Below, piece after piece: positions 6,306 to 6,447 of a stretch of 6,447 nt of DNA. The translations under genes were made by a program, and so were the position numbers. Source of the stretch: Bacteroidales bacterium (lineage in GTDB: Bacteria; Bacteroidota; Bacteroidia; Bacteroidales; VadinHA17). Below the pieces are notes generated by a model. That model was not told the DNA's origin. It saw only the letters and a list, made by a program, of their open reading frames with translations, and made no database searches. The stretch lies in NCBI GenBank assembly GCA_030692905.1, contig JAUYBT010000034.1:1-6447 (forward strand). Direction: 5' to 3'. How positions within the stretch are numbered: position 1 is the first letter of the stretch; every line of letters begins with the position of its first letter.

Positions 6306-6338
6306 ATAGCTATCTGTTAAATTGTAAAAATTTACCGG

Positions 6339-6376
6339 CAAAGATCGCAAAAAATTATATTTCCAATACAAAGATA
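6339..6376 (-). promoter_or_regulatory. Promoter region of the lipoprotein gene
   Basis: The minus strand carries TATCTTTG (6376 down to 6369), an exact TAnnTTTG match, and GATCTTTG (6346 down to 6339), a near match. The TTTG of the first lies 22 bp upstream of the second and could serve as its -33 box, slightly beyond the usual spacing. Either would give a leader of roughly 30-60 bases before the ATG at 6305 and would exclude the ATG at 6371. Confidence 0.45.
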
Positions 6377-6447
6377 TAAAGTCAGAATCTAATAATCATA
6401 TAATAATTGGTAATGAGTATCAGGAATGATTAATAATGAACGATTAA

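Noticed and set aside
6303..6371. Upstream 22-residue extension of the lipoprotein
   Set aside because: The added residues precede an intact lipoprotein signal peptide and the ATG at 6371 lies inside a TATCTTTG promoter element.

Overview
The window looks like a chromosomal stretch of a Bacteroidota (Bacteroidetes) bacterium, probably in or near Bacteroidales. The DNA is AT-rich with A/T-rich spacers and few Shine-Dalgarno sequences. Several gene starts are preceded by matches to the Bacteroidota -7 promoter element TAnnTTTG. The protein families also fit this phylum: a GARWS/CWHIP-type tyrosine recombinase, an enlarged LspA, a Tat-exported aldo/keto reductase and an SMP-30-type lactonase. 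The assignment rests on these signatures only; there is no rRNA or other marker gene.

Layout. Positions 1-176 (minus) hold the 5' end of a tyrosine recombinase that runs off the left edge, with a good promoter just upstream. Next comes a 380-bp gene-free spacer containing a tandem array of 7-bp GAAG-type units (383-444). Positions 558-3060 are a compact minus-strand gene set, transcribed as acyl-CoA thioesterase, Tat-exported aldo/keto reductase, secreted SMP-30/gluconolactonase-like protein, then YwbE-family small protein. The gaps are 34, 39 and 0 bp, so it is probably one operon. A plus-strand ORF for a 46-residue single-span membrane protein (3190-3330), not previously called, runs tail-to-tail into the 3' end of a minus-strand long-chain polyprenyl diphosphate synthase gene (3290-4264). 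That gene is divergent from an ArsR-type regulator (4398-4697), and the spacer between them carries a -7 element for each direction and three direct TCAACAT repeats. Then come lspA (minus) and, past a spacer with an inverted pair of the same 7-bp units, a lipoprotein of unknown function (minus, starting at 6305).

How the genes fit together. Most of the window is housekeeping: isoprenoid chain synthesis for quinones, lipoprotein maturation and thioester hydrolysis. The aldo/keto reductase and the lactonase-like protein are both predicted to leave the cytoplasm and may act on related carbonyl or lactone compounds in the periplasm; this is inferred from gene order. LspA would mature the neighbouring lipoprotein, as it does all lipoproteins of the cell. 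I see no convincing new multi-gene system. The items most worth a second look are the heptad repeats at two loci, the small membrane-protein ORF, and the ArsR regulator with its direct-repeat operator candidate and C-terminal cysteine cluster.
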